Below are positions 45,290 to 53,992 of a DNA stretch of 64,000 nucleotides, in pieces. The stretch comes from Chryseobacterium indoltheticum. Its GTDB lineage: Bacteria; Bacteroidota; Bacteroidia; Flavobacteriales; Weeksellaceae. Within the stretch, counting starts at the first letter, position 1. The number at the start of each line of letters is the position of its first letter. The notes under the pieces were generated by a model. It did no database searches. It was not told where the DNA came from and worked only from the letters and a program-made list of their open reading frames with translations. The stretch covers positions 3,038,001 through 3,102,000 of the forward strand of contig NZ_CP033929.1 in assembly GCF_003815915.1 (NCBI RefSeq), given 5' to 3'. The translations under genes were made by a program, and so were the position numbers.

Positions 45290-45967
45290 ATGAAAAAATA
45301 TATTATAGCGGCTGCACTGATCTTCGGAACGGGTGCAGTGATTACCACAAGCTTGCATTCTTGCTCTACGCTTGCTACGACAGATCTTGGACTGGCAGTC
45401 ATTAAAAGAGTTCTATTAGGCGGAATCAACAAAGGAGCCAATATCTACGGTAATAAAGAAGCTTTCTTACAAAATAATTTAGTTGATAAAGCTTTACCAA
45501 AAGAACTGAGAGACATCAACACTACTTTAGAAAAAATAGCACCTTCCATTGTTGCTAAAGAGAGACAATACATTGCTGAAGCTGCAGTTTATACTGTAAA
45601 TATTTCAAAACCAATTTTAGAAACAGCAGTAAACAGTCTGAATGCGCAAGACGTCACCAGAATTATTCAAGGTGAAAAAGGAACAGCCACTTTAATTCTG
45701 AAAGAAAAAACCCAAACACAACTTGTTGCCGCAATTGCACCAAGAGTTGAAGAGGAACTTAATAAATATGGCATTGTAAAAACAATTAATACGGCATTAT
45801 CAGGAACTAATCTTTTAGGAAGTCTTTTGGGCGGCAATAAAACCAATGTGAATGCAGGCGGATTGAGCACGTTGGCTTCAGAGCAAATTGTAAACGGCCT
45901 TTTTAATATCATCGAAGATCACGAAAAGCAAAATTCTGCGTCTTTATTTGCGCCATTTGGAAAATAG
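45290..45967 (+). CDS. DUF4197 lipoprotein
   Basis: 225 residues from the ATG at 45290, chosen because it begins a signal sequence (KKYIIAAALIFGTGAVITTS, then LHSCSTL with a lipobox-like Cys). Upstream in-frame starts (TTG 45254, ATG 45272) would bury the signal. The mature part resembles DUF4197: DLGLAVIKRVLLGGINKGAN, ALPKELRDINTTLEKIAPSI, AINAL-type NSLNAQDVTRIIQGEKGTAT, and a Gly-rich segment (SGTNLLGSLLGGNKTN). Function unknown. It is followed 39 bases later by the DUF493 gene. Confidence 0.8.
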   Translation: MKKYIIAAALIFGTGAVITTSLHSCSTLATTDLGLAVIKRVLLGGINKGANIYGNKEAFLQNNLVDKALPKELRDINTTLEKIAPSIVAKERQYIAEAAVYTVNISKPILETAVNSLNAQDVTRIIQGEKGTATLILKEKTQTQLVAAIAPRVEEELNKYGIVKTINTALSGTNLLGSLLGGNKTNVNAGGLSTLASEQIVNGLFNIIEDHEKQNSASLFAPFGK

Positions 45968-46006
45968 GCTGATTTTCGTTAAATTTATACATAATTAAGG
46001 AAGAAA

Positions 46007-46312
46007 ATGGAAATATTACAAGGAAATGAAAACACAAATCCTGAAGAATTTTATAAATCATTAAAGGAAAAACTGGAGAATCAACATGATTTCCCGGAAG
46101 ACTATTTGTTCAAATTTATTATTCCTACAGACCAGGCCAGGCTTACAGAGATCTACAAAGTTTTTGACGGCATCAAATTTACACTGGGAAACCGAGAAAG
46201 TAAAAACGGGAAATATACCGCATGTAATGTGAATGCTTTTGTTTTGGATGCAGATCAGGTAATTAAAATTTATCAGGAAGTGGCAAAAATTGAAGGAGTT
46301 ATTTTACTTTAA
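46007..46312 (+). CDS. DUF493 (YbeD-like) protein
   Basis: 101 residues of the small alpha/beta DUF493 fold: FPEDYLFKFIIPTDQARLTEI, TLGNRESKNGKYTACNVNAF and VIKIYQEVAKIEGVI. Family members are soluble and their function is unestablished; in E. coli the homologue YbeD lies next to lipB, which here is 25 kb away. It forms a probable two-gene unit with DUF4197 and ends at the hairpin at 46338. Confidence 0.8.
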   Translation: MEILQGNENTNPEEFYKSLKEKLENQHDFPEDYLFKFIIPTDQARLTEIYKVFDGIKFTLGNRESKNGKYTACNVNAFVLDADQVIKIYQEVAKIEGVILL

Positions 46313-46337
46313 TTAAAAAAAAATAAGAGCAATAAAA

Positions 46338-46366
46338 AAAAGGTTAGTTTTCACAACTAACCTTTT
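46338..46366. terminator. bidirectional terminator
   Basis: AAAAGGTTAGTT (46338-46349) and AACTAACCTTTT (46355-46366) form a 12-bp stem with a five-base loop, flanked by A-runs and T-runs. It is shared by the convergent DUF493 and ArsC-like genes. Confidence 0.9.
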
Positions 46367-46387
46367 CTTTTTTATATAGATTTTAAT

Positions 46388-46738
46388 CTATTTTTCAATA
46401 AAAAACTTTACGTTTTCAAGAGGCCTTCCTAGCATAGCAACCGAGCCTTTTATAATGATTGGTCTCTGGATCAAAGACGGGTTTTCAGACAAAATCTGAA
46501 GCCATTCTTCTTCTGAATGATCTTTTCCCGCAAATTTTTCCAGATAGAGCTTCTCTTCTTTTCTTATAATATGAAAGACACTTTGATTCATTTTCTTCAG
46601 AACCGTTTTAAGTTCCAAAACGCTTAAAGGATCTTCCATGATATTGATGATTTCAAACTGAACACCATTTTCGTCCAAATACTCTAAAACAGCATTTGAT
46701 TTTGAACAGTTACCGTTGTGTAAGACCTTAATCATCAT
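46388..46738 (-). CDS. ArsC/Spx-family protein (arsenate reductase-like)
   Basis: 116 residues of the thioredoxin-like ArsC fold. The catalytic Cys11 is in HNGNCSKSN, followed by LEYLDENGVQFEIINIMEDPL, and the C-terminal LIQRPIIIKGSVAMLGRPLENV contains the basic residues (QRPI) usual in this family. Arsenate reduction is possible, but many such proteins (YffB-like) have other or unknown roles, and no arsenic resistance genes are nearby. It is the last gene of a unit that includes the deoxynucleoside kinase and the propeller-like protein. Confidence 0.8.
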   Translation of the reverse strand: MMIKVLHNGNCSKSNAVLEYLDENGVQFEIINIMEDPLSVLELKTVLKKMNQSVFHIIRKEEKLYLEKFAGKDHSEEEWLQILSENPSLIQRPIIIKGSVAMLGRPLENVKFFIEK

Positions 46739-46759
46739 AATAAAATTTAAGCTGGTTAT

Positions 46760-47374
46760 TTAAAACAAACCGTTCAGTTCAGCATCTATTTTTTCTAAAA
46801 CAAATCCGAAATCTTCCGGTCTTTCTACAAAATCAAGATCATCTACTTCTATGATCAATAATTTCCCTTCTGTATAATCTGAAATCCATTTTTCATACTT
46901 CTGATTCAGCTTAGAAAGATATTCTATACTGATTGAAGCTTCATATTCCCGCCCTCTCTTATAGATTTTTTTGACCAGATTGGGCACGTCAGATTTAAGA
47001 TAAATAAGCAAATCGGGTGCCGAAACAAAAGTTTTCATCAGATCAAAAAGCGATGCATAATTTTTGAAATCCCTGTCAGATAAAAGCTTCATATCATTCA
47101 GGTTTTCTGCAAAAATGTGCGCATCTTCATAGATTGTACGATCCTGAATTATATTTTTCCCACTTTCTCTGATTTCCTTTACCTGACGGAATCTGCTTCC
47201 CAGAAAATAAATCTGCAATGCAAAACTCCACTTACTCATATCTGCGTAAAAATCTTCCAGATAAGGATTATGATCTACATCTTCAAACTGGGCATCCCAA
47301 CCGTAATGTTTGGCAAGCATCGTCGTTAAAGTAGTTTTTCCTGCACCAATGTTCCCTGTAACTGCAATATGCAT
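46760..47374 (-). CDS. deoxynucleoside kinase
   Basis: 204 residues that phosphorylate deoxynucleosides in salvage. The P-loop is TGNIGAGKTTL (residues 6-16). Other family signatures are FEDVDHNPYLEDFYAD, FALQIYFLGSRFRQV (an R-containing Q/F substrate helix), IIQDRTIYEDAHIFA with the DR motif, LIYLKSDVPNLVKKIYKRGREYE and YLSKLNQKYEKW. The group includes deoxyguanosine/deoxyadenosine kinases; the exact base preference cannot be read from the sequence. It is spaced 30 bases from the preceding gene and 21 from the next. Confidence 0.92.
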   Translation of the reverse strand: MHIAVTGNIGAGKTTLTTMLAKHYGWDAQFEDVDHNPYLEDFYADMSKWSFALQIYFLGSRFRQVKEIRESGKNIIQDRTIYEDAHIFAENLNDMKLLSDRDFKNYASLFDLMKTFVSAPDLLIYLKSDVPNLVKKIYKRGREYEASISIEYLSKLNQKYEKWISDYTEGKLLIIEVDDLDFVERPEDFGFVLEKIDAELNGLF

Positions 47375-47404
47375 ATTTATCTCTTTATTTTGAAATGTTA
47401 AAAT

Positions 47405-48328
47405 CTAAAATCCCAAGTCCTGAATTTCATCCATTATTTTAAGAATATCCGATTTTTCAGATCTTTCTTTTTCAAGTTTTTCAATGGATTTTTCTAGTTC
47501 TTTTTTCTGGTTCTCGGCTTCTTTAAGTTTTTTAATATCAGCGATATCTTCAAGGCTGTAAAGATAGAGTTTGTTGCCTTTTATTTCAAAATATGATAAC
47601 GAATTTTTATCCACAATCTGCGCTTCAGGATCTTCAAAAATTTTGACTAATCCTTTTTCAGGAATGTATTTGAATATGGTATTTTTAGCGATAATTAAAA
47701 TTACTTCATTTTCTCTGCGGAAACGTTTGGCATTTTCCATCGGAGCTTCAAAAAGTTTTTCGAACTTTAAATTGTAAACACTGAATTTATTTTTAGATAA
47801 AATATATACCTTAGTTTCGAAAACCAACAGATCAATAACCTCATCAAAACTGGCATCAAAAGGATAAGAATTGATGGTTGTTTCGTTCCTGAAATTGTAC
47901 TGCAAAAGACGTTTTGCACTTTCATCAAGCAGCCAAATCTGTTGAAGATCTTCTGCGTAAGCGTGTTTTATAAAACTGAATTTCTGCTTAAAATCAAACC
48001 TCTGAATATCATTAAGATTTTGATCGACAAATTTTATTTCCTGCGCATTTTCTGAAAAAAGAGCCACAGTTAAAGGATTCTGTACTCCCTGAACTTTATA
48101 AGGAACCGTAAACATCATTTTCCCTAACTGTCTTCCCAAAGAATCGTATTTGGTAAAACTGAAATCCTTGTTTCTGTACAGATAAATGCTTCCGTAATCG
48201 TCTGCAAACATATCTCTTGTTTCCTTAAGTTTTAAGGTATCAAAAGGAAGTACTTTCTGCGCAGAAACCGAACAGAAAACAAATACCAGAAAAAGAGATA
48301 TTAATTTCAAAAAAAATCTTTTTACCAA
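47405..48328 (-). CDS. secreted beta-propeller-like hypothetical protein with a coiled-coil tail
   Basis: 307 residues with a signal peptide (RFFLKLISLFLVFVFCSVSAQ). The body shows repeated four-strand units (KFVDQNLNDIQRFDFKQ, IWLLDESAKRLLQYNF, VYILSKNKFSVYNLKF, KLYLYSLEDIAD), suggesting a small propeller. The last 50 residues are a heptad-like coiled coil (KKLKEAENQKKELEKSIEKL and onward). Not recognised as a named family. It heads the unit that continues with the deoxynucleoside kinase; a short hairpin at 48331-48352 precedes it. Confidence 0.75.
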   Translation of the reverse strand: MVKRFFLKLISLFLVFVFCSVSAQKVLPFDTLKLKETRDMFADDYGSIYLYRNKDFSFTKYDSLGRQLGKMMFTVPYKVQGVQNPLTVALFSENAQEIKFVDQNLNDIQRFDFKQKFSFIKHAYAEDLQQIWLLDESAKRLLQYNFRNETTINSYPFDASFDEVIDLLVFETKVYILSKNKFSVYNLKFEKLFEAPMENAKRFRRENEVILIIAKNTIFKYIPEKGLVKIFEDPEAQIVDKNSLSYFEIKGNKLYLYSLEDIADIKKLKEAENQKKELEKSIEKLEKERSEKSDILKIMDEIQDLGF

Positions 48329-48330
48329 GA

Positions 48331-48352
48331 TAGCGCTCCAAAAGGAACGCTA
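48331..48352 (-). repeat. hairpin upstream of the propeller-like gene
   Basis: TAGCGCTCC (48331-48339) and GGAACGCTA (48344-48352) pair with one mismatch around AAAA, immediately 5' of the gene start at 48328. Confidence 0.45.
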
Positions 48353-48402
48353 CCAATTTACACACTTTATTTTATTCAATCTGAACTTGCTTTCAATTTT
48401 AA

Positions 48403-49428
48403 CTATTTGATGGCAACTTCATAGATTTTAGACCATTTTTTTCCGGTAATTACCATGTTATCACCTTTGAAAGCTATTCCGTTTAATACATTTTCACTGT
48501 CTGCTTTGGTAAAAGGATCGGCAATTTTTGTAAAATCAAATTTCCCGACAACTTCTCCGTTTGCAGGATTAATTTTTAAAATTATCGGTTTGTGCCAAAC
48601 ATTTGCATAGATAAATCCTTTATAAAATTCCAGCTCGTTTAATTGATCATATACTGAAGTATTTCCTGCCACAGAAATGTATTTCACCATTTTCGAAGGA
48701 TCTTTTGCATCTAAAAAGTAAAGATTCTTTGTACCGTCAGAAGCAATAAGGTTTTTACCGTCATACGTTAAACCCCAACCTTTCACCATCATATCGGGAT
48801 AAGCAAATTCTGAAACCAAGCTCAAAGTATTTTTATCGTAAATAAATCCTTTTTTGTTTTCCCAAGTCAGCTGATACACTTTATCGCCAGCAATTGTACT
48901 TCCTTCCGAAAAAACATCATCAGGTTGTTTTGTTTCTTTAATAGGAGTGTTTTCTCCAAGTTTATAAGTGATCAATCTTGACGAACCGTATTGTCCTTCA
49001 CTTTCATACACTGTATTGCCATCAATCTGGAAACCTTGTGTAAAGTTTTCCGGATCGTGCGGATATTCAGCAACAATTTCATAGTTTAAATTTTGCTCTG
49101 GACTTTTGCTGTATACATTAATGGTTGCATCCTGATATAAAGTTTCGCCACCTTTAGTTTTAATATTAAAAGTTACGGCATTATCACCTAGCGTAAAATA
49201 TTTAGGGTCTACAATAAGGCTTGTAGACTCTTTTTCTCCAAAACTGATGGTAATGCTTTCTGCATTATCTAAAACGTCTTTAGGAATATCCAGTTTATCA
49301 CCAAAATGGTAACCTGTAGTTTCCATTGATGCGTTATAATCAGCTAAAGAAGTCAATATTTTTTCGTCGTTATTACAAGACATTACCATAAGTAAAGCTG
49401 CAAAACCTACAATTATCTTATTTTTCAT
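48403..49428 (-). CDS. glutaminyl-peptide cyclotransferase (glutamine cyclotransferase), lipoprotein
   Basis: 341 residues. A lipoprotein signal (IVGFAALLMVMSCNND, Cys18) is followed by a strand-rich segment of about 80 residues and then a five-bladed propeller of the plant-type glutaminyl cyclase family: EYPHDPENFTQGFQIDG, YESEGQYGSSRLITYKL, SEGSTIAGDKVYQLTWENKK, KGWGLTYDGKNLIASDGTKN, NELEFYKGFIYANVWHKPII and VLNGIAFKGDNMVITGKKW. It would convert N-terminal Gln to pyroglutamate on exported proteins, a modification frequent in Bacteroidota because signal cleavage often leaves Gln first. The N-terminal extra domain is not part of the plant enzyme. Confidence 0.92.
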   Translation of the reverse strand: MKNKIIVGFAALLMVMSCNNDEKILTSLADYNASMETTGYHFGDKLDIPKDVLDNAESITISFGEKESTSLIVDPKYFTLGDNAVTFNIKTKGGETLYQDATINVYSKSPEQNLNYEIVAEYPHDPENFTQGFQIDGNTVYESEGQYGSSRLITYKLGENTPIKETKQPDDVFSEGSTIAGDKVYQLTWENKKGFIYDKNTLSLVSEFAYPDMMVKGWGLTYDGKNLIASDGTKNLYFLDAKDPSKMVKYISVAGNTSVYDQLNELEFYKGFIYANVWHKPIILKINPANGEVVGKFDFTKIADPFTKADSENVLNGIAFKGDNMVITGKKWSKIYEVAIK

Positions 49429-49525
49429 TTTTTATTTCTAAAATTTCACCAAAAATAGCAAATTTTATTCCTCTCTGCTAATTTATAATGCAGCTTGCTC
49501 AATTGAAGAACAGATGTATTTAAAT

Positions 49526-51136
49526 TTAATGGGCAAAACCTGTAATCTTGGCTTCATCAAAATCGAGCTGCATTTCTATCGTTCGCAAAACATGATCGTC
49601 AAAAGCTTTTTCACGTTTTATGCGATGAAGTTCGTTTCTCTGCGCCTGAATGACTTGTCTTAAAACATCTTTATTTTCATTCATTGCTGATGCATAATCT
49701 ACCGCCGAGCCCATACATTGTGCTTTATCGGCAATTAATTTCATTTCATTTTCCAGTTTATAAATCTGATGTCTTACGAGACTGTTGTTTTCAGACAATT
49801 CGGAGAAATCTGAAGTCAGTTTTTCGAGTGCAGTTTCTTTTAATTTTTTCATTAAAATAGCTTCCTGTTTTTCTTCCGGAAGTTCACTTCCTGCATCTTC
49901 AATTTTTAAGAATTTTAAAATTGGCGAAAGCAATAATCCTTGCCCAACCAAAGTAATCAGAATAATCACAAAAGTCACAAACAGAATAATATTTCTGTGT
50001 GGAAATGCTTCTCCCGGACTTATATAAACAGGAATTGAAAGAGCAGCAGCCAAAGAAACTACGCCTCTCATTGCTGCAAAACTGATGATAAATGGTTCTT
50101 TCCAATCTGGTTTCGGATTTTCCTGCCGTAGCTTTTTTGACAAAAGTCTTGGAACATAAACAATCGCATAACTGTAAGCTAAACGTGTGAAAATAATAGC
50201 GCCCCCAATCACAATACTGTAAAAAATACCTTCTGAAATAGTGTAATCTTTCATTGCAGCAACTACGATTGGTAATTCAAGTCCGATCAAAATGAAAATA
50301 ATGGTATTCATTAAGAAAATAATGACACTCCAGACATTTCCGGTCTGAATTCTCGACGTATGGCTTAAATAACAATGCGAATTATAAGACATCAACAAAC
50401 CTCCTGCAACAACCGCCAAGACTCCTGAAAAATGAAAATGTTCTGCCGCAACATACATTACATACGGAACAATCAGAGTAATTACGGTATCAATATTTGA
50501 ATTGGAAGGAATTAATCTTAAAAATTTTCCAAAAACAAAACCTGCTCCAATTCCTACAGCGACACCACCAATCGCCATTGTAAAGAAATCGGTTACCGCT
50601 TCACGGAAAATAAATTGTCCTGAAATTACCGCAGCCAAAGCAAATTTAAATACAATTAAACTCGATGCATCATTAATCAAACTTTCGCCTTCTAAAATGG
50701 TGGTGATTTTTTTTGGAATTTTCATGTTTTTTAAAACAGAAGTTGCTGCGACCGCATCCGGAGGAGAATTTACACCACCCAAAAGAAATCCCATTGCAAC
50801 AGTTAATCCCGGAATAATGGATGACGAAAGATAGGCAACGACAATCGATGTTAAAAAAACCAATCCGAATGCCATTGAAAATATCTGTTTTCGCCATTTA
50901 TGAAAATCCTGCCACGAAGTAAACCAGGCCGCTTCAAATAAAATGGGCGGAAGAAATATGAGAAATACCAAATCGGGCTCAATTTCTATTTGCGGCATTC
51001 CCGGAATGAAGCTTACGAGTAAACCTGCAATCACAAGAAAAATCGGATAAGCTACTTTGAGTTTCTGCCCTACCATCACCAAAATCATCACCGATAAAAG
51101 TACAGCGATGGAAATAATTACATAATCGTGAATCAT
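49526..51136 (-). CDS. CPA1-family Na+/H+ antiporter
   Basis: 536 residues. About twelve membrane helices occupy 1-410, with the family segments FLPPILFEAAWFTSWQDF, GGVNSPPDAVAATSVLKN, LEGESLINDASSLIVFKFAL (the conserved ND pair) and AAMRGVVSLAAALSIPV. A cytoplasmic tail of about 110 residues is helical and charged (KQEAILMKKLKETALEKLTS, RQVIQAQRNELHRIKREKAF). It exports Na+ (or K+) in exchange for protons and helps pH and salt homeostasis. The gene stands alone. Confidence 0.94.
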   Translation of the reverse strand: MIHDYVIISIAVLLSVMILVMVGQKLKVAYPIFLVIAGLLVSFIPGMPQIEIEPDLVFLIFLPPILFEAAWFTSWQDFHKWRKQIFSMAFGLVFLTSIVVAYLSSSIIPGLTVAMGFLLGGVNSPPDAVAATSVLKNMKIPKKITTILEGESLINDASSLIVFKFALAAVISGQFIFREAVTDFFTMAIGGVAVGIGAGFVFGKFLRLIPSNSNIDTVITLIVPYVMYVAAEHFHFSGVLAVVAGGLLMSYNSHCYLSHTSRIQTGNVWSVIIFLMNTIIFILIGLELPIVVAAMKDYTISEGIFYSIVIGGAIIFTRLAYSYAIVYVPRLLSKKLRQENPKPDWKEPFIISFAAMRGVVSLAAALSIPVYISPGEAFPHRNIILFVTFVIILITLVGQGLLLSPILKFLKIEDAGSELPEEKQEAILMKKLKETALEKLTSDFSELSENNSLVRHQIYKLENEMKLIADKAQCMGSAVDYASAMNENKDVLRQVIQAQRNELHRIKREKAFDDHVLRTIEMQLDFDEAKITGFAH

Positions 51137-51268
51137 GGTCTGTGATTATTTAGTTGTTATAAAAAAGTATTTTAGTTTTTTTGAGTTTTGAAAACTCTTT
51201 ACAGATTCTGTTTTTAAAGACCGAATCAACGTCTTTTTTACTTTAATTTTTTGAGACATAAATTTTAA

Positions 51269-51404
51269 CCGCAAAAGCTACAAAAGGAATAATTGAAGAA
51301 AGAGGATTTCAAAGGTTGCAAAAGGTAATATTTTACTTCATTTACAATTTTGGAAACTTTTGAACAACTTAAGGCTCATAAATCTTTTGTTTCTTTTGCG
51401 GTTT
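51269..51404. repeat. AACCGCAAAAG inverted-repeat element
   Basis: AACCGCAAAAGCTACAAAAG at the left end is mirrored by CTTTTGTTTCTTTTGCGGTT at the right, enclosing about 95 bases with internal CAAAAGG units. It fills most of the gap between the antiporter and DUF2490 genes. No coding capacity. Confidence 0.65.
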
Positions 51405-51412
51405 AAAAAAAA

Positions 51413-52087
51413 TTAATTTTTAGTAAAAGGTATATTATTATAAAAACCGATTTGAATTTGTCCCCGGTTTTTATTCTCCTGAAGCTGGTTCATATATCCT
51501 GCTTCAATTCTCATATTTTTATTAATGATAAATCCTAAAGCTCCATAAACTCGATTTCTATCGAAAACAGGACTGTCTAAATTAAGAAAAATCTCATTAT
51601 AAGCTGAAATATACACTGTTTTGGGCAACATTTCTTTGTTATTAATCGGAATATTCAATCCCAATAAATAACGGAACCTCATCCTGAAATCATCCTGTAA
51701 AAAACGTTCTTCTAAACGGTAACGGTGTTGCAGATTAAATCTTCCAAACTTCTGTTTTGTAATAAACTGCTGGAAAATACGGTGCTCAATATTTTCTGAT
51801 TTTTCACCTTTTACATAAGGCTGACTCAAAATAAAACCATAACCCAACAAAACATTATTGTTATTCTCTGTCAAATCATAACCAATTCCGGTACGAATTA
51901 ACAATTGCTCCAAATCACCAATTCCATCAAAATTACGGTATTGAATCTCATTATGGAAATTCAGTTTTTTGCTGATTTTATTATTCCCAAAATACATATA
52001 CCAAGCTCCCAAACCACTTTCCTGAGCAAATGACAGGATACTTCCAAAACACAAAACAGAAACAGCTAACTTTTTAAAAAACTTCAT
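51413..52087 (-). CDS. DUF2490 outer-membrane-type protein
   Basis: 224 residues from the ATG at 52087, which opens a signal peptide (KFFKKLAVSVLCFGSILSFAQ). The frame is open 41 codons further, over a repeat-like sequence, so that extension is rejected. The mature part is a run of amphipathic strands (GAWYMYFGNNKISKKLNFHN, LIRTGIGYDL, FQQFITKQKFGRFNLQHRYR, GLNIPINNKEMLPKTVYIS, MRIEAGYMNQLQENKNRG), as in DUF2490 proteins, which are predicted beta-barrels. Function unknown. Monocistronic. Confidence 0.82.
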   Translation of the reverse strand: MKFFKKLAVSVLCFGSILSFAQESGLGAWYMYFGNNKISKKLNFHNEIQYRNFDGIGDLEQLLIRTGIGYDLTENNNNVLLGYGFILSQPYVKGEKSENIEHRIFQQFITKQKFGRFNLQHRYRLEERFLQDDFRMRFRYLLGLNIPINNKEMLPKTVYISAYNEIFLNLDSPVFDRNRVYGALGFIINKNMRIEAGYMNQLQENKNRGQIQIGFYNNIPFTKN

Positions 52088-52518
52088 AATTTTATTATTA
52101 CTTTTCTTTTGTCTCGAAATCAAAGATTCGACGAAGTGAAACAAAAGAAACAAAAATTCAAGACCTAAAAATTCGTTGCTAAAACCAAAGGTTTCGATTT
52201 TCTTAGTCAAATTAATATTTTACATAATAGAATGAATTATTTCATTCATCTATCGTATTCAACAAAATTAATATTAAAAATCTATAATACCAAAAGAATC
52301 ATTGATTGAATTTTTTAAATAAATCTGAGTTTACTAATTTATAAGTGAATTAAAATCATTGTAATTTTAATTACAATTAAAAATGGATACTTTTTTATTT
52401 TTTAACGCAAAGGGCGCAAAGTTTTTATTTAAAATGTTTGAAAATATTTTTCGTTCGCAAAGGCGTGTCACTCATCGAAGAAAAACCAATTTCTTCATAA
52501 TTAAAGTATTCATAAAAC
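52088..52518. repeat. long non-coding gap with a family C repeat (copy 2)
   Basis: The clearest part (52400-52476) reads TTTTAACGCAAAGGGCGCAA, then GTTTGAAAATATTTTTCGTT, then CGCAAAGGCGTGTCACTCAT. It is closely similar to 31231-31304 (both share TGAAAATATTTTTCGTT exactly) and has partly inverted ends. The left portion (52105-52200) is rich in CAAAAGAAAC units like those at 51269-51404. No gene was found. Confidence 0.6.
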
Positions 52519-52555
52519 AATAACCGACAGATGATTGCCGGTTATTGTTTTTTTA
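52519..52555. terminator. terminator hairpin
   Basis: CAATAACCG (52519-52527) and CGGTTATTG (52540-52548) form a perfect 9-bp stem followed by a T-run on the plus strand and by TTTTATG on the minus strand. It lies just past the stop of the VOC gene at 52579. Confidence 0.8.
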
Positions 52556-52578
52556 TATTCACATTTAGAATCTAAATT

Positions 52579-53028
52579 TTATGGATGTTGCTGCATTTTC
52601 GCAGGATCATCATAATTTACCATCCAGTTGATGTCAAATTTATCGGTAAACATTCCGAAATACGCTCCCCAGAAAGTGTCTTCAAGAGGCATTGTAACAT
52701 TTCCACCTTCAGATAGTCCGTTGAAAAGTTTATCGGCTTCCTTTTTAGAATCTGCATTAATAGATACTGAAAAATTATTTCCAACCTTTAAGCTTGAAGA
52801 CCATTCTCCGCCAGTATCACTTCCCATCAACATTGTTTCTTTTGAAATCGGAAGTGAGACGTGCATAATTTTGTCTTTATCTTCAGAAGACATTTCTTTT
52901 CCTTCCTGCGGAGGCATTTCTCCAAAAGTTCCGATGTAAGGATATTCGCCGCCGAAAACCGATTTGTAAAAATCGAAAGCTTCTCTGCAGTTTCCGTTGA
53001 AGGTAAGATAAACATTTACTGTTGCCAT
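52579..53028 (-). CDS. VOC-superfamily protein (PhnB-like)
   Basis: 149 residues from the ATG at 53028; the open frame extends 30 codons further over a repeat and is not used. It is a PhnB-like member of the vicinal-oxygen-chelate fold: NVYLTFNGNCREAFDFYKSV, a strand IMHVSLPISKETMLMGSDTG, NFSVSINADSKKEADKLFNG and the end WGAYFGMFTDKFDINWMVNY. PhnB-type proteins usually lack known catalytic metal residues and have no established role. A related VOC gene lies next upstream on the same strand. Confidence 0.85.
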   Translation of the reverse strand: MATVNVYLTFNGNCREAFDFYKSVFGGEYPYIGTFGEMPPQEGKEMSSEDKDKIMHVSLPISKETMLMGSDTGGEWSSSLKVGNNFSVSINADSKKEADKLFNGLSEGGNVTMPLEDTFWGAYFGMFTDKFDINWMVNYDDPAKMQQHP

Positions 53029-53048
53029 AATATAGTTTTTATTTGATT

Positions 53049-53135
53049 TTGAGATTGGAATACGGGTTTCGAGATACAAGATTCGGAACGTGCGTTTGAC
53101 GTGCGGAACTCGTAACACGAATCTCGAGGCTCGAG
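53049..53135. repeat. GAATCTCGAG-type repeat between two VOC genes
   Basis: GGGTTTCGAGATACAAGATTC on one side and ACACGAATCTCGAGGCTCGAG on the other form imperfect inverted arms; CGAGATAC / GAATCTCG units are repeated. It occupies the gap between the two VOC genes and explains the spurious upstream extension of the frame at 52579. Confidence 0.55.
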
Positions 53136-53507
53136 TTAACGATGCTGATCGATAAGAATCATGTTTCCGTCGGGATCTTTGAGGAAAATATGCTCCGGAC
53201 CGGATGTGGTTTCGTCTGCGGTTTTATCTAATTCTACTCCACTTTCTTTTAGTTTTTTCTGAATTTCTCTTACATCATCAAATTCCTCAAGATTCTGAGC
53301 ATTCTCGTCCCATCCCGGATTGAATGTCAACATATTCCCGTCGAACATTGCCTGAAAAAGACCGATTAACGTACTTCCGTTTTTCATGATGAGATAATTA
53401 TTTTCCATACCTCCGCCCATCGCAGAGAAACCTAGTTTTTCGTAAAACTCTTTAGATTTAGAAAGGTCTTTTACACTTAAACTTAGCGAAAATACACCTA
53501 ATTTCAT
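53136..53507 (-). CDS. VOC-superfamily (glyoxalase/bleomycin-resistance-like) protein
   Basis: 123 residues of the single-domain VOC fold: LGVFSLSLSVKDLSKSKEFY with EKLGFSAMGGG, then NYLIMKNGSTLIGLFQAMFD and the C-terminal GPEHIFLKDPDGNMILIDQH carrying the PDGN turn typical of the family. A specific substrate cannot be named. It stands in a run of small same-strand genes (54931 to 52579) and is separated from the next by a hairpin and a repeat. Confidence 0.88.
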   Translation of the reverse strand: MKLGVFSLSLSVKDLSKSKEFYEKLGFSAMGGGMENNYLIMKNGSTLIGLFQAMFDGNMLTFNPGWDENAQNLEEFDDVREIQKKLKESGVELDKTADETTSGPEHIFLKDPDGNMILIDQHR

Positions 53508-53541
53508 ATGTTCTTTTTATTGTTTTTTATTTGCAATATGC

Positions 53542-53581
53542 ATCGCCTTTTTCTGATTGTTTATGAAGTAATCAAGGCGAT
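53542..53581 (-). terminator. hairpin between the small membrane gene and the VOC gene
   Basis: ATCGCCTT (53542-53549) pairs with AAGGCGAT (53574-53581), with inner TGATT/AATCA pairing. It may end or attenuate the upstream unit; no strong T-run. Confidence 0.5.
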
Positions 53582-53591
53582 TTCATATCTT

Positions 53592-53990
53592 TTATTTTTT
53601 ATTTAACGCCAATTTGTATCCTGCTAAAACCAGTGTCCAAACTAAAATCCCGAGAATCCAAAACCAAATAGGTGTTGGTAAAATTGTCATATTGTAAATG
53701 GTGAAAACAAGAAAAACAATTCCGCAAATTATTGCTGCGGTGGGTTTTCCGTCTTTCGAAATTTTAGTAGAAATAAATCCTGCTACCAAAGCGCCCACGG
53801 CATAGCCAATAATCACCATAAACTTCCCTAAAAAGGGTAAAGTCTGAACATACGCCTTGAATCCTTCCATATCATTTGGCTTGATCCCATCAGGATAAGG
53901 GAACATTAAATGATTAATCGTTTCAATCGCCCAGATACAAATGGATGCAGCGATAACTCCCGCAAAAACAGCCAGTATTTTTCTTACCAT
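53592..53990 (-). CDS. four-helix membrane hypothetical protein
   Basis: 132 residues with four hydrophobic segments (about 3-24 ILAVFAGVIAASICIWAIET; 50-72 LGKFMVIIGYAVGALVAGFI; 83-103; 108-128). Gly/Ala-rich helix packing and short loops (ISKDGKP) suggest a small integral membrane protein. Not recognised. It starts two bases after the stop of the upstream secreted protein, so the two are translated together. Confidence 0.75.
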   Translation of the reverse strand: MVRKILAVFAGVIAASICIWAIETINHLMFPYPDGIKPNDMEGFKAYVQTLPFLGKFMVIIGYAVGALVAGFISTKISKDGKPTAAIICGIVFLVFTIYNMTILPTPIWFWILGILVWTLVLAGYKLALNKK

Positions 53991-53992
53991 AA

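Noticed and set aside
52088..52210. N-terminal extension of the DUF2490 gene
   Set aside because: The extra 41 codons cover repeat-like sequence upstream of a good signal peptide, so the ATG at 52087 is used.
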